DNA of 64,000 nt from JBOZRQ01 sp050789255 (GCA_050789255.1 JBOZRQ010000013.1:119574-183573), one strand, 5' to 3'; numbered from the stretch's first letter, positions 50,702 through 59,807 are shown. Notes: generated by a model from the letters alone, not told the origin. A program made the numbers and translations.

Positions 50702-52519
50702 TTAGTCCTCGTCGTGCTCCTCAAGCGCCTTCAGGAGCTTGTCAGCAGCGTCCTTGTCGATGAACTTGCCGCGGTGCTTGCGAACGTGCTCCTCGAAGCT
50801 CTTGATGTTGCCGCTCTTCGCCTTCGCCCACAAGGCGCTGAAGTGCCCGTGGTGGATCTTGTTGCGCAGGGTCGTCAGCAGATCGAGCAGATCCCGGCGC
50901 GGCGCCTTGTGGTGGTCGTCGTCGTCATCCTCGTCGTCGTCATCAACCTGGCCGACGCTGAAGGAGACGGTCTTTAGGGCGATATTCCCGGCCCGGTCCC
51001 TCGCTTCCACCTTGAAGGCGTGGGATCCCTCGGACAGGGCCGCCAGGTTGATCGTGGATCCGGTGAGCGCAGAGCCGTCGAGGTAGAGCTTCACCGCTGA
51101 GGGCTCATACCCGCTGCCCGCATCGCTCACGGTCACCTGAACCGCCAGGGTTCCGTTCTTCTCATACCGCTTGCCTGAGATCGGGGCGCCCACGTTGATC
51201 GTCGGGGCGACGGTGTCCACCTGCGTGGCGGCCAGGTTCGAGGGCTGGCCGACCGAGGTGCCGTTTGAAGCCACCACATAGTAGCTGTAGAGGCCGTCAG
51301 CGGGGACCATATCAGTGTACTGGGTGATTGTGGCCTGCGTGGCGCCCACCAGCACGGCGCTGCCGGTACCGGTGGTCCGGTAGACCATGTACTGGGTGAC
51401 GGTGCCGGAGGCCGGAGCGGACCAGCTCAGGCTGACGCTGCGGCTCTTGCTGTACTGGGGAGCGGTCAGGCTGCGGGGCGCCGTCGGATCGACGGTGGCT
51501 GAGTTCACCAGGAACGAGGCCTGGGCGCTGCCGACGTTGCCCGCCCGATCGGCCACCTCCACCTTCACGGTGTGGCTGCCGATGCTCAGGCCGGTCAGGT
51601 TCAGGGTCGGGGAGGCGACCTGGGCGCCATCGAGGAAGTACTTGACCGCCGAAGCCTCATAGCCGGCGGCGCCCTCGGTGATGGTGGCCGCAATCGTGAT
51701 GGTGCTGCCCTGCAGGTAGGTCTGGCCGGCGACCGGCGCCGTGATTTGGACCACCGGCGCCGCGGCATCCACCACGGTGCTGGCGTTGGCCGAGGCAGCG
51801 CTGGCGTTGCCAGTCTTATCCTGGGCGATGATGTAGTAGCGGTAGCTGTTATCGGCGGTAACCGTGTCGGTGTAAGTGTTGGTGCCGGCGGCGACGTAGG
51901 CGATCATCTTGGGCGCCTGGGCGCCGTCGGCCCGGTAGACCAGGTAGCGCCACAGGTCCGGCGCCTGGGAGCCCGTCCAGGTCAGCGTCACGGCCCGCTC
52001 CTTGCGGTAGGCGGCACCCGCCGCGAAAGCGCTGGCAGCATCAGGTGCGGTGGTGTCGGGGACCACGTTGCCGGACCCGTTCGTGGGCAGGTCCACCGTC
52101 AGCCCGACCCATGCGCTGACCTGGCCGGCGTTGCCGGACTGGTCCACCGCCATGACGGCGTAACGGAACTGGCCTTCTCCAGGGGCGTGGTCGATGAAGT
52201 AGGTACGGGTATCCTCGGTGCGTCCGAGGTATGTAAGCTCGCTGGCCGCCGGGCTCTGTGCCCCGCTGTACCGGAAGATCTGGTAGTAGGCCACGTCGGT
52301 GGCTGCGGCAGCGTCCCAGGTCAGGATGGCGGTGCCGTCGGTGCTGATCCCGCTGGGGCTGACTCGCATGTTGGCAGGGGCCGGCGGGGCCACGGAATCG
52401 GCGAGCGCCGGTCGGGCGCCCCACAGCACGGTGCCAGCCAGAAACGCTGCGGTGGTAAGAACGGCCGCGCTGCGCTTGAACAAGGGTTGGTGGTTCGGGT
52501 TTTGCCTAAGTTCTTGCAT
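50702..52519 (-). CDS. Secreted fibronectin type III / Ig-like protein
   Basis: A 605-residue exported protein. The signal peptide has core AAVLTTAAFLAGTVLWG and ends at ALA. Three fibronectin type III domains (about 45-145, 160-250, 345-430; each with SLTW/LSW and YYV/YYI strands) alternate with two Ig-like bacterial domains (about 255-340 and 435-520; both with YEPSAVKLYLDG or YEASAVKYFLDG and GSHTVKVEVADRAGN). Then comes an acidic tract with HH (VDDDDEDDDDDHHK) and an 80-residue helical C-terminus rich in Lys and His. It is probably a surface or adhesion protein. CAGGAGGTTTTCCC precedes the ATG. Confidence 0.9.
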   Translation of the reverse strand: MQELRQNPNHQPLFKRSAAVLTTAAFLAGTVLWGARPALADSVAPPAPANMRVSPSGISTDGTAILTWDAAAATDVAYYQIFRYSGAQSPAASELTYLGRTEDTRTYFIDHAPGEGQFRYAVMAVDQSGNAGQVSAWVGLTVDLPTNGSGNVVPDTTAPDAASAFAAGAAYRKERAVTLTWTGSQAPDLWRYLVYRADGAQAPKMIAYVAAGTNTYTDTVTADNSYRYYIIAQDKTGNASAASANASTVVDAAAPVVQITAPVAGQTYLQGSTITIAATITEGAAGYEASAVKYFLDGAQVASPTLNLTGLSIGSHTVKVEVADRAGNVGSAQASFLVNSATVDPTAPRSLTAPQYSKSRSVSLSWSAPASGTVTQYMVYRTTGTGSAVLVGATQATITQYTDMVPADGLYSYYVVASNGTSVGQPSNLAATQVDTVAPTINVGAPISGKRYEKNGTLAVQVTVSDAGSGYEPSAVKLYLDGSALTGSTINLAALSEGSHAFKVEARDRAGNIALKTVSFSVGQVDDDDEDDDDDHHKAPRRDLLDLLTTLRNKIHHGHFSALWAKAKSGNIKSFEEHVRKHRGKFIDKDAADKLLKALEEHDED

Positions 52520-52652
52520 GGGAAAACCTCCTGGAGTCTCGATTATTCTCCGGTGTGTTCGCCCGGATGCTAGAAGGTACGGCAGAGGGCTGTCCGGGTG
52601 TGGGGGTCACAGGAAAATAATTCGGCAGTTTCTTCGTTGCGAAGATAACGAA

Positions 52653-52683
52653 GCCGCCATCCCAGGTGGGAGGCGGCTTCTGC
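52653..52683 (-). terminator. Terminator of ABC-2 exporter operon
   Basis: AAGCCGCC pairs with GGCGGCTT around CATCCCAGGTGGGA. It lies about 50 nt past the stop of the minus-strand permease; the T tract is modest. Confidence 0.6.
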
Positions 52684-52730
52684 GTTTCAATGAGATGGAC
52701 GAGGGAATACAGACTTGGGTTTCATCGATT

Positions 52731-53564
52731 CTACCGAATCTGGCTCTCGAACAGTTGGTTGCGGCTCATGCGGCGGAGCAGCACCCGTAGCATCAGCCAG
52801 TCCACCAGCAGCAGGGCGGCGCCGACGCCCACCAGCACGCCGGTGCTCAGCATCAGCATGCCGGAGGCCTGCCCGACCAGGAGCAGCAAGGCCGGCAACA
52901 CCATCATGCTCCCTGTCTGATAGGCAGCCTGGAAAGTCGCAGCCCGGGCGCTGATAAAGACGTTGATGAAGACCGCCGCCAGGCTGACGGCGGGCACCAC
53001 CAGCAGGATCAGCGGCGCCCAGTTGAGGCTGGGGAAGAAGATCTCCCCGAACAGCTTCCACCCGGCCAGGTTGATGGTGACCGTGGCGACGAGGAAGGTG
53101 CCGAGCGACAGGCCGACTGCCGGGAGGAAGGCCGCCATCACCTTGCCGGTGAAAAAGCTGGTCATATCGATCGGGGCGAAGAGCAGGCTCTCGAGGGTCC
53201 CCCGCTCCTTCTCGCCGGCGAAGCTGTCAGCGGCGACGCTACTGGCGGCCATCAGGGGGATCATCAGGAAGAAGGGCGCCATCATGAAGTTGGTCAGCAG
53301 GTAGGCGACCCGGTGGTTGATCGTTGGCAGCGCGTTGATGGTGTCGAGAATCGTCCCCGCCGGCATGCGCTCCAGCAGCTTCAGGAAGTCAGCGGCGTCG
53401 CCGGTGGCGTCAAGCCCGAAGTGCGCCAGCATCAGCACCAGACCGGTGGGGATGATCAGCCCGAGCAGCAGGGGCACGATCAGCATGGGCAACCAGACCT
53501 GGGTGTTGGAGGTGATCGCTTTCATATCTTTGCGGGCAATGGCCCAGATGGTGCGGCTATTCAT
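52731..53564 (-). CDS. ABC-2 type permease (NatB-like)
   Basis: A 277-residue permease of the CPBP-less NatB/ABC-2 type. It starts MNSRTIWAIARKDMKAITSN, has about six spans, and shows the family motif SFAGEKERGTLESLLFAPID between spans 2 and 3. It pairs with the overlapping upstream ATPase (8 nt). Typical roles are sodium, drug or peptide export. Confidence 0.92.
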   Translation of the reverse strand: MNSRTIWAIARKDMKAITSNTQVWLPMLIVPLLLGLIIPTGLVLMLAHFGLDATGDAADFLKLLERMPAGTILDTINALPTINHRVAYLLTNFMMAPFFLMIPLMAASSVAADSFAGEKERGTLESLLFAPIDMTSFFTGKVMAAFLPAVGLSLGTFLVATVTINLAGWKLFGEIFFPSLNWAPLILLVVPAVSLAAVFINVFISARAATFQAAYQTGSMMVLPALLLLVGQASGMLMLSTGVLVGVGAALLLVDWLMLRVLLRRMSRNQLFESQIR

Positions 53565-54483
53565 GGCGGTTCGCCTCTTTAATCTTGAAGTAGATCGACT
53601 CCAGGTCGGCGCCCACCGTGGTGGCTCCGAAGAGGTCGGCCTCCCGGAGAATCGCCCGCAGCAGATCGGGAATCTGCTCCCGGGTGGGAAGGGTGAACTC
53701 CAGGAGCCCCTCCCCCGCCCTGCGCACCGGCACGCCGGCGAAGCTGTCCCCCGTGGGCGCCAGGGGGCTCTCCACCCGCAGCATCACCTGGCCCAGGTAG
53801 CGCTCCTCCAGTTGTGCGAGCGTACCCTGCTCGATCACCTGGGCGCCCTGCTGCCCGCGCTGCACGAAGACATAGCGGTGGCAGACGCTCTCCAGCTGCT
53901 GCAGGAGGTGCGAGCAAAGGATCATGGTCGTGCCGTCGCGCTGGTTCAGCTTGCGAATGTACTCCAGGACCATGCGGATCCCCTCGGGGTCCAGGCCGTT
54001 GGTCGGCTCGTCCAGGAAGAGGACCTTCGGGCGGTGCAGCAGCGCCTTCGCCAGGCCCAACCGCTTCTTCATGCCCGTGCTGTAGGCCCCGACCCGCTGG
54101 GAGGCGGCGTCGCTGAGACCAAACTCGGCCAGCAGCTCCAGCGGGCGCCGGTCGCCGGTCACCCCGTAAAGTTCGCCGAAGAAGCGCAGGTTCTCAAGGC
54201 CGGTCATATGCCCGTAGAAGCCGGCGGACTCGGTCAGGATCCCGCTCAGCTGCCGGACGGCCTCGCCCTCCTGCGCCGGGTCACGCCCATCGACGCTGAT
54301 CCGCCCGGTGCGGGGCACAATCACGCCGTTGATCAGGCGAATGGTGGTGGTTTTGCCGGTGCCGTTGGGTCCCACCAGGCCGAGAATCTCCCCGGGCTTC
54401 ACCTCAAAGCTGATGTCCCGAAGCACCTCGTGGGAGCCATAGGCCTTGGATACGCTATGTAACTCAATCAGCGGGGCCGTCAT
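53557..54483 (-). CDS. ABC transporter ATPase
   Basis: A 308-residue ATPase of the NatA/BcrA group. Walker A GPNGTGKTTTIRLI, signature AYSTGMKKRLGLAKALL, Walker B VLFLDEPTNGLDPEGI, switch LCSHLLQQLESVC. A C-terminal extension of about 85 residues (DSFAGVPVRRAGEGLLEFTL) is common to drug-type exporters. ATG 54483 follows GCAGGTGATGCCTT. The promoter is not clear. Confidence 0.94.
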   Translation of the reverse strand: MTAPLIELHSVSKAYGSHEVLRDISFEVKPGEILGLVGPNGTGKTTTIRLINGVIVPRTGRISVDGRDPAQEGEAVRQLSGILTESAGFYGHMTGLENLRFFGELYGVTGDRRPLELLAEFGLSDAASQRVGAYSTGMKKRLGLAKALLHRPKVLFLDEPTNGLDPEGIRMVLEYIRKLNQRDGTTMILCSHLLQQLESVCHRYVFVQRGQQGAQVIEQGTLAQLEERYLGQVMLRVESPLAPTGDSFAGVPVRRAGEGLLEFTLPTREQIPDLLRAILREADLFGATTVGADLESIYFKIKEANRHE

Positions 54484-54670
54484 AAGGCATCACCTGCGTA
54501 GATAGTGGAGCGTCCGTTGTCGTCCTCATTATGGACGTCGTGCACCTGGAAAACAAGGCGCCCGGCCTTGATTTAAGGCAGATGTAAGCGGGCCGTAAGG
54601 TGCCGCAGGATACCGCACCGGACCCCGTAGAATCAACTTACGAATGAACTTAACGAGGAGAAGCGGTACC

Positions 54671-55603
54671 TTGCTCTCACTACGCCCTTATGAAGCAGCA
54701 GACCTCGAATCGCTCGTGAACCTGATCAACAAAGCCGACGATGTGGATGACGCCGGCCAGCGCACCACGGCGGAGGCGCTGAGGCACGCCCTTGCAGGCG
54801 GGCTCGGCCAGCGGACCTTTCTCGCCCGCCATCACGATCGCCTTGTCGGCTACATACAGCTGGCCCTCGACCAGGCGCCCGGTACCCGCACCTACTACGG
54901 ATATGGGGCTACTGACCCCGATTGCCGGCGCCGCGGCGTTGGCACCGCCCTGTTCCGGTACGCGCTGGAGTACCTGGACCTGACCGCTCGGTCCACACAG
55001 GACCACATTCGCTTCAACCAGTTCGCCCGGCTCTGGATTCCGGGGATTGAGGCCCTGGTACAGCGCAGCGGCCTGGCGCCTGGCAAGACCCTGCTCTCCA
55101 TGCGCAGACCGCACATGGCTCAGTTGCTTGAGCCGGTCCTGCCCCCGGGCTACCGGCTGAGGCCGGTGGCGGCCCCCGACGCAGCAGCGTGCGCCGAGGT
55201 CTACAACAGCGCCTACGCCTGGCGGGGGAACGGCACGGTCCGCACCTCCGAGGAGATGGAAGAAGAGCTCACGGCGCCCGGCTTTCGCCCCGACCTTTTC
55301 CCCGTGGCCGTTCGCCCGGACGGCCGGGTGGTCGGCTACGGGCACGCGACGCTGCACCGGGACGCCGGTGGAGGAATCAAGGCCGGGCGCCTCCATACGC
55401 TCGTGGTCCTGCAAACGGAGCAGGGGACCGGACTTGGGCGGGCGCTGCTGTGGGCGTCTTTGGCAGCACTCAAGCAGGCCGGTGCGCCGGCAGCCACCCT
55501 GTCCGTGGAGGCGGACAACCCCACCCCCGCTGTCACCATGTATGAGCGGGCGGGCTTTGAACGGTGGCGGCAGTCGGTGCTCTATTCGAAGGCCATCCAA
55601 TAG
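54671..55603 (+). CDS. Tandem GNAT acetyltransferase
   Basis: A 310-residue protein with two GNAT domains, similar in plan to mycothiol synthase-like proteins. Domain 1: SLRPYEAADLESLVNLINKA with acetyl-CoA loop TDPDCRRRGVGTALFRYALE. Domain 2: YRLRPVAAPDAAACAEVYNS, VLQTEQGTGLGRALLWASLA, and VEADNPTPAVTMYERAGFER. The substrate is unknown. TTG 54671 is preferred because CGAGGAG lies 11 nt upstream; ATG 54644 is in frame without a ribosome binding site. Confidence 0.85.
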   Translation: MLSLRPYEAADLESLVNLINKADDVDDAGQRTTAEALRHALAGGLGQRTFLARHHDRLVGYIQLALDQAPGTRTYYGYGATDPDCRRRGVGTALFRYALEYLDLTARSTQDHIRFNQFARLWIPGIEALVQRSGLAPGKTLLSMRRPHMAQLLEPVLPPGYRLRPVAAPDAAACAEVYNSAYAWRGNGTVRTSEEMEEELTAPGFRPDLFPVAVRPDGRVVGYGHATLHRDAGGGIKAGRLHTLVVLQTEQGTGLGRALLWASLAALKQAGAPAATLSVEADNPTPAVTMYERAGFERWRQSVLYSKAIQ

Positions 55604-55754
55604 GTACTGCGGCCCTGGCGATTCGCCGCACTCGGCTTGGAAGTCGTTATGCTGGGACTATGCAAATCAGTGCAAGTGTGCATCGGTTCGGCCGGGTGCA
55701 GATGCGTTTGGAACCGTGCGGACAGGTACAGACCAATCGGGATGGGCATGACCG

Positions 55755-55800
55755 ACCGCGGTCCGGTCGCAAAACCTGCGTCCGGAGGCGGCGGTTTTTT
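55755..55800 (+). terminator. Terminator after tandem GNAT gene
   Basis: ACCGC and TCCGG pair with CCGGA and GCGGT across an internal loop, then TTTTTT. The stem is imperfect. Confidence 0.6.
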
Positions 55801-55903
55801 GGCCCCTCTTACCGTCTTGGTCTCGTCACGGCTTCGGATGTGATGGTTATTCATGCGTATATGCAGGCGCAGATGAATATTTGACCTTCGGAAGCGCACG
55901 GGG

Positions 55904-55954
55904 CCGATGTGGACCGATGTGGACGGATGTGGACTCGTACGAACACATGCGGAC
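55904..55954 (+). repeat. Phased 10-bp repeats upstream of a promoter
   Basis: CGATGTGGAC occurs at 55905 and 55915, GGATGTGGAC at 55925, and ACATGCGGAC at 55945, all in a strict 10-nt register with one unmatched unit at 55935. They end 32 nt before a sigma-A type -35 box, a position suited to an activator bound on one face of the helix. The rest of 55604-56062 shows no supported gene. Confidence 0.65.
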
Positions 55955-55985
55955 AAATTCTGGCCGCTCACGGCAAATCCATATA

Positions 55986-56014
55986 TTGACAATCCACTGT
56001 CGGATCGATAAACT
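55986..56014 (+). promoter_or_regulatory. Promoter of 160-residue unknown gene
   Basis: TTGACA (55986-55991), 17 nt, TAAACT (56009-56014), about 40 nt before the GTG start. Confidence 0.8.
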
Positions 56015-56062
56015 CAAATCGTGTTCCAAATATAGGAATTTAGACAAAGGAGGTTCCTTTCC

Positions 56063-56545
56063 GTGTCTTCGTCGTATGAGGCTGAACGCTTGGGGCTCGA
56101 TTTTGAGACGGCGAACCCGGTTCCGTCGATCAGTCAGGATTCACGGCGTGATCCCCCGAATGCCACGGTCAATCCCTCCGGGCGGACCCCGCTGAACATG
56201 GGTGCCACAGCGCAACTGGATCAGCTCGCCGAAACCGCCAATCTGAAGCTGGCGGAGTACGCCGTTGTGCTGGGGGCCAACAAGGGCACCGGCCTGGTCT
56301 CCGTTCACCCGGTCCGGCCCGGCACCGACAAGTCCATGCCCATCCGCCGCAACGCTGACCAGTCGATCGTCCTCTATTTGCATGGCGTCTTTAAGGACTT
56401 CCCGGTCCTCCGGCCCGAGGGCCGACTCTCGTGCCAGACCCAGGCGACGACGGACTCCAAGGGCGTTCCGTGCATGATCATCAACCTGCAAGGTGGGCTG
56501 GCCAAGATCAAGGGCCGCCGCACCGCTAAGGCCGAGAAGAAGTAG
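56063..56545 (+). CDS. Unknown 160-residue protein
   Basis: GTG 56063 follows AAAGGAGGTTCC. The protein has a disordered start rich in Ser, Asp and Pro (to residue 48), then an ordered part: LDQLAETANLKLAEYAVVLG, ADQSIVLYLHGVFKDFPVLR, CMIINLQGGLAKIKGRRTAK, and a Lys-rich end. No known domain is recognised. It has a strong promoter, preceded by phased repeats, and a terminator-like hairpin after it, so it is probably a regulated single gene. Confidence 0.8.
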   Translation: MSSSYEAERLGLDFETANPVPSISQDSRRDPPNATVNPSGRTPLNMGATAQLDQLAETANLKLAEYAVVLGANKGTGLVSVHPVRPGTDKSMPIRRNADQSIVLYLHGVFKDFPVLRPEGRLSCQTQATTDSKGVPCMIINLQGGLAKIKGRRTAKAEKK

Positions 56546-56570
56546 TCCCGCCTACAACCCCAACACAACA

Positions 56571-56612
56571 GGGGCGCTCCTGACTCTACTGCGAGTCGGG
56601 GCGCCCTTACTC
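56571..56612 (+). terminator. Terminator-like hairpin
   Basis: GGGCGCTCCTGACTC, loop TACTGC, GAGTCGGGGCGCCC, then TTACTCTG. T tract weak. Confidence 0.55.
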
Positions 56613-56670
56613 TGTAGCTTCATCGCTTCTGCTACGTAACTTGGAGTAGTGACATGTTTCGAAAGGAGAT

Positions 56671-56694
56671 ATGATTATGGACATAAAGCCATAG
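56671..56694 (+). CDS. Seven-codon leader ORF before MalT-like gene
   Basis: GAAAGGAGATATGATTATGG contains a near-perfect ribosome binding site; ATG 56671 or 56677 opens MIMDIKP (or MDIKP), stopping at TAG 56692-56694, 19 nt before the ATG of the regulator. The regulator itself has only GGGAGCGTGAG upstream. Confidence 0.45.
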   Translation: MIMDIKP

Positions 56695-56713
56695 GGAGCG
56701 TGAGCCAAGACCC

Positions 56714-59425
56714 ATGAGTCTGCCCATCTTGGCTACCAAGCTGTATATCCCGCCGCCACGGACCAGATCGGTTCCCCGCGCGCGCCTGGTCGAGCGGCTG
56801 AACGCGAGTCTGGACCGCAAACTGACGCTCATCTCTGCCTCCGTGGGCTTTGGCAAGACGACTCTGGTCAGCGAATGGGTCGCCGGCTGCGGTCGATCGG
56901 CCGCATGGCTGTCACTCGATGAAGAGGATAACGACTTAACACGCTTCCTGACCTACCTGATCGCTGCTCTGCAGACGGTTGCGCCGGGGGTCGGCGGAGG
57001 CGTGGTCAGTGCGCTCACATCCACGCAGCCACCCGCAACCCAATCGCTGCTGACGGGGCTGCTCAACGACCTCTCTGCCCTTCCGCATAAAATCGTCCTC
57101 GTCCTGGACGACTATCATGTGATCGATAGCAGGCCGATCGATGATACCCTCACCTTTCTCCTCGAACATCTCCCGCCACAACTACACCTGGTCATCGCCA
57201 CGCGGGAAAATCCGCAGTTTCCCCTGGGCCGTTTGCGCGCCCGGGGCCTTTTGACCGAGCTGCGTGCCACCGACCTGCGCTTCACCCCGGACGAAGCGGC
57301 TGCGTTCCTGAACCAGGTAGTGGGCTTGGGGCTCTCGCAGGGCGACATCGCGGCCCTGGAGTCCCGGACGGAAGGCTGGATCGCGGGGCTTCAGCTGGCC
57401 TCCCTCTCCATGCAGGGGCGCAACGACATGTCTGCGTTCATACGGGCCTTCGCCGGCGATAACCGGTACATTGTGGACTACCTGCTTGAAGAGGTCCTGC
57501 AGCGTCAGCCCGACCATGTTCGCAGTTTCCTGCTTCAGACCTCCATTCTCGACCGGCTCTATGGCCCGCTGTGTGATGCCGTCACGGAACAGGCGGACGG
57601 AAGCAGCCGGCTGGAGGCCCTGGAGCGAGGCAACTTTTTTCTTGTTCCCCTGGATGACAAGCGGCAGTGGTACCGCTATCATCACCTGTTTGCCGAGGTG
57701 CTCTCTGTGCACTTGCGGACGGACCACCCCGATCGGGTAGCTGCGCTGCACCGCCGCGCAAGCCGGTGGTACGAGTTGCACGACTCGGCGGCTGAGCCCT
57801 GTCGAGAAGCTCGTGGTGTTAGGCGTCATCCGTCGCATAATGCGATCCGCCACGCCGTGGCCGCAGGGGATTTCGCGCGGGCGGCGGACCTGGTCGAACT
57901 GGCATGTCCGGCCCTGAGCAGGAGCAGACAAGAGGGTACGTTGTTGGGCTGGATGAAGGCGCTCCCCGACGAGGTGGTCCGCTGCAGGCCGGTGCTCAGC
58001 GCCCAGTATGCCGGGGTGATGCTCTCATGCGGCCTTGTAGAGGGCGTCGCGGACCGGCTGCGAGATGCCGAGGCCCCACCGGCTGAGATGGTCGTCGTTG
58101 ATGAGGAGGCATTTCGCCAGCTCCCGGGCATCATCGCGATGTATCGCGCCGGTCATGGACTGGCCCTGGGTGATTTACAGGCTACCAGCTACTTTGCCCG
58201 GCAGGTGCTCGACCTCGCCGCTGAGGATGACCATCTCCGGCGCGGCGCAGCCGTTGCGCTGCTGGGACTCGCCTCATGGACGAACGGGGATCTCGAAGAA
58301 GGCCACCGGATGTTTGCCGAGGGCATGGCCAGCCTGCAGAAGGCGGGGAACATCTCCGACGCCGTCGGGGGCCTGAACGCTCTGGCGGATATCAAGATCG
58401 CACAAGGTGAGCTCCGTCAGGTGATGCGCACCTATGAGCGGGGGCTGCAACTTGCGGCCGAGCACGGCGAACCCGCGATCCGGGGAACGGCCGATATGTA
58501 CGTGGGCATGGGTGAGGTCTTCTGTGAGTGGAACAACCTGGATGCCGCCACGCAGCACCTGCTTAAGAGCAAGGAGCAAGGAGAGCATACCGGGTTCCCC
58601 CAATACCCGCACCGCTGGCGCGTGGCTATGGCCCGCATCCGTGTGGCACAAGGAGACCTGAACGCTGCGCTCGACCTGCTTGGGGAGGCAGAACGCCTCT
58701 ATGTCAGTAACATGTTCCCCAATGTCCGTCCCATCGCGGCGCTGAAGGCGCGCGTGTGGGTTGCACAGGGGCGGCTGGATGAGGCCCTCGGTTGGGCACG
58801 GGAGCAGGAGCTGACTGCCCATGATCAGCTTAGCTACTTGCGCGAGTTCGAGCACATTACCCTGGCCAGGGTGCTATTGGCACGACAAGAGAGCGACCGG
58901 GCGGAGGCGATGGAGCTCCTTGAGCGCCTCCTCAAAGCAGCGGAAGCGGGCGGAAGGGCGGGCAGCGCGATTGAGATCCTGATCCTGCAGGCACTGGCTC
59001 ACCAGATGCAGGGCGACATCCGGGCTGCACTTGTGTCCCTGGAGCGCGCCCTGTCGACGGCTGAGCCCGAGGGTTACGTCCGCATCTTTGTAGATGAAGG
59101 CCAGCCCATGGCGGCCCTGCTGGAAGCGGCCCTGAAACAGGGCATCGCCAGGGAGTACGTCCGTCGCCTCCTCACCGCGTTTGGCACGCCCGCGGAGAGC
59201 ACGGAGGTCAAACCAACTGCGAACGTGCTACTAAGCGAACCGTTGAGCGAGCGCGAACGCGATGTCCTGCGCCTGCTCGGCACCGACCTGAGCGGCCCGG
59301 AAATGGCCAGCCAACTGATTGTCTCCCTGAACACCCTGCGGACCCACACCAAGAACATTTACGACAAGCTAGGGGTGAACAACAGGCGGGCCGCAGTCCG
59401 CCGGGCCGAGGAACTCGGTTTGTGA
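56714..59425 (+). CDS. MalT-type LuxR-family transcriptional regulator
   Basis: A 903-residue STAND regulator. An N-terminal ATPase (Walker A ISASVGFGKTTLVSEW, Walker B KIVLVLDDYHVIDS, then RLRARGLLTELRATDLRFTP) is followed by the winged helix and arm (IVDYLLEEVLQRQPDHVRSF, RYHHLFAEVLSVHLR). A TPR-like superhelix covers about 390-800 and binds the inducer in the family. A LuxR helix-turn-helix ends the protein (LSERERDVLRLLGTDLSGPE, NTLRTHTKNIYDKLGVNNRR). It activates promoters when a ligand and ATP are bound. The operon after it, starting at 59565, is the obvious candidate target. Confidence 0.94.
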   Translation: MSLPILATKLYIPPPRTRSVPRARLVERLNASLDRKLTLISASVGFGKTTLVSEWVAGCGRSAAWLSLDEEDNDLTRFLTYLIAALQTVAPGVGGGVVSALTSTQPPATQSLLTGLLNDLSALPHKIVLVLDDYHVIDSRPIDDTLTFLLEHLPPQLHLVIATRENPQFPLGRLRARGLLTELRATDLRFTPDEAAAFLNQVVGLGLSQGDIAALESRTEGWIAGLQLASLSMQGRNDMSAFIRAFAGDNRYIVDYLLEEVLQRQPDHVRSFLLQTSILDRLYGPLCDAVTEQADGSSRLEALERGNFFLVPLDDKRQWYRYHHLFAEVLSVHLRTDHPDRVAALHRRASRWYELHDSAAEPCREARGVRRHPSHNAIRHAVAAGDFARAADLVELACPALSRSRQEGTLLGWMKALPDEVVRCRPVLSAQYAGVMLSCGLVEGVADRLRDAEAPPAEMVVVDEEAFRQLPGIIAMYRAGHGLALGDLQATSYFARQVLDLAAEDDHLRRGAAVALLGLASWTNGDLEEGHRMFAEGMASLQKAGNISDAVGGLNALADIKIAQGELRQVMRTYERGLQLAAEHGEPAIRGTADMYVGMGEVFCEWNNLDAATQHLLKSKEQGEHTGFPQYPHRWRVAMARIRVAQGDLNAALDLLGEAERLYVSNMFPNVRPIAALKARVWVAQGRLDEALGWAREQELTAHDQLSYLREFEHITLARVLLARQESDRAEAMELLERLLKAAEAGGRAGSAIEILILQALAHQMQGDIRAALVSLERALSTAEPEGYVRIFVDEGQPMAALLEAALKQGIAREYVRRLLTAFGTPAESTEVKPTANVLLSEPLSERERDVLRLLGTDLSGPEMASQLIVSLNTLRTHTKNIYDKLGVNNRRAAVRRAEELGL

Positions 59426-59440
59426 TCGCACCGCCCGCCC

Positions 59441-59473
59441 CTGCCCTGGCAGAAATGCCGGGGCTTTTTTCTT
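59441..59473 (+). terminator. Terminator of MalT-like gene
   Basis: CCCTGGCA, loop GAAA, TGCCGGGG followed by CTTTTTTCTTT. Confidence 0.8.
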
Positions 59474-59484
59474 TGCCCCCACAA

Positions 59485-59526
59485 TCACCACATCAATCAC
59501 CACATGTGGTGAGGCGGCCTCACCAC
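59485..59526 (+). promoter_or_regulatory. Cluster of TCACCAC motifs (probable operator)
   Basis: TCACCAC occurs at 59485 and 59497 (12 nt apart) and 59520, and inverted as GTGGTGA at 59506. Two perfect palindromes result: CACCACATGTGGTG (59498-59511) and GTGGTGAGGC-G-GCCTCACCAC (59506-59526). They lie 40-80 nt before the first gene of the downstream operon and just after the MalT-like gene. Confidence 0.65.
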
Positions 59527-59564
59527 GTGCCCCTGTATCCTTTGGATCAGAAAGGAGGCACAAC

Positions 59565-59807
59565 GTGAGCGAAAAAGCCGGGCTGTACGAGATTCGCATA
59601 AAGGGCCACCTGGATCCACGGTGGGCCGACCGGTTTGAGGGCCTGCGCTTCCGCCACGAAGGTGACGGAACGACCATCCTAACCGGCCCGGTGGTCGATC
59701 AGGCTGCATTGCACGGCTTGCTGAGGAAGGTTCGTGACCTCGGCCTGCCCCTGGTCTCAGTTGTTCAGGTTGATCACAATCGATCCGAAAGGGAGACGAA
59801 TACATGA
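59565..59807 (+). CDS. Unknown 80-residue protein, first gene of membrane operon
   Basis: GTG 59565 follows AAAGGAGGCACAAC. The protein reads YEIRIKGHLDPRWADRFEGL, then FRHEGDGTTILTGPVVDQAA and LHGLLRKVRDLGLPLVSVVQ. I recall close relatives as frequent unannotated small proteins in Chloroflexi and Firmicutes, often next to LuxR/MalT-type regulators and membrane genes (memory, not a search). The function is unknown; an alpha/beta ferredoxin-like fold is plausible from the strand-helix order. The next gene overlaps its stop by ATGA. Confidence 0.85.
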   Translation: MSEKAGLYEIRIKGHLDPRWADRFEGLRFRHEGDGTTILTGPVVDQAALHGLLRKVRDLGLPLVSVVQVDHNRSERETNT

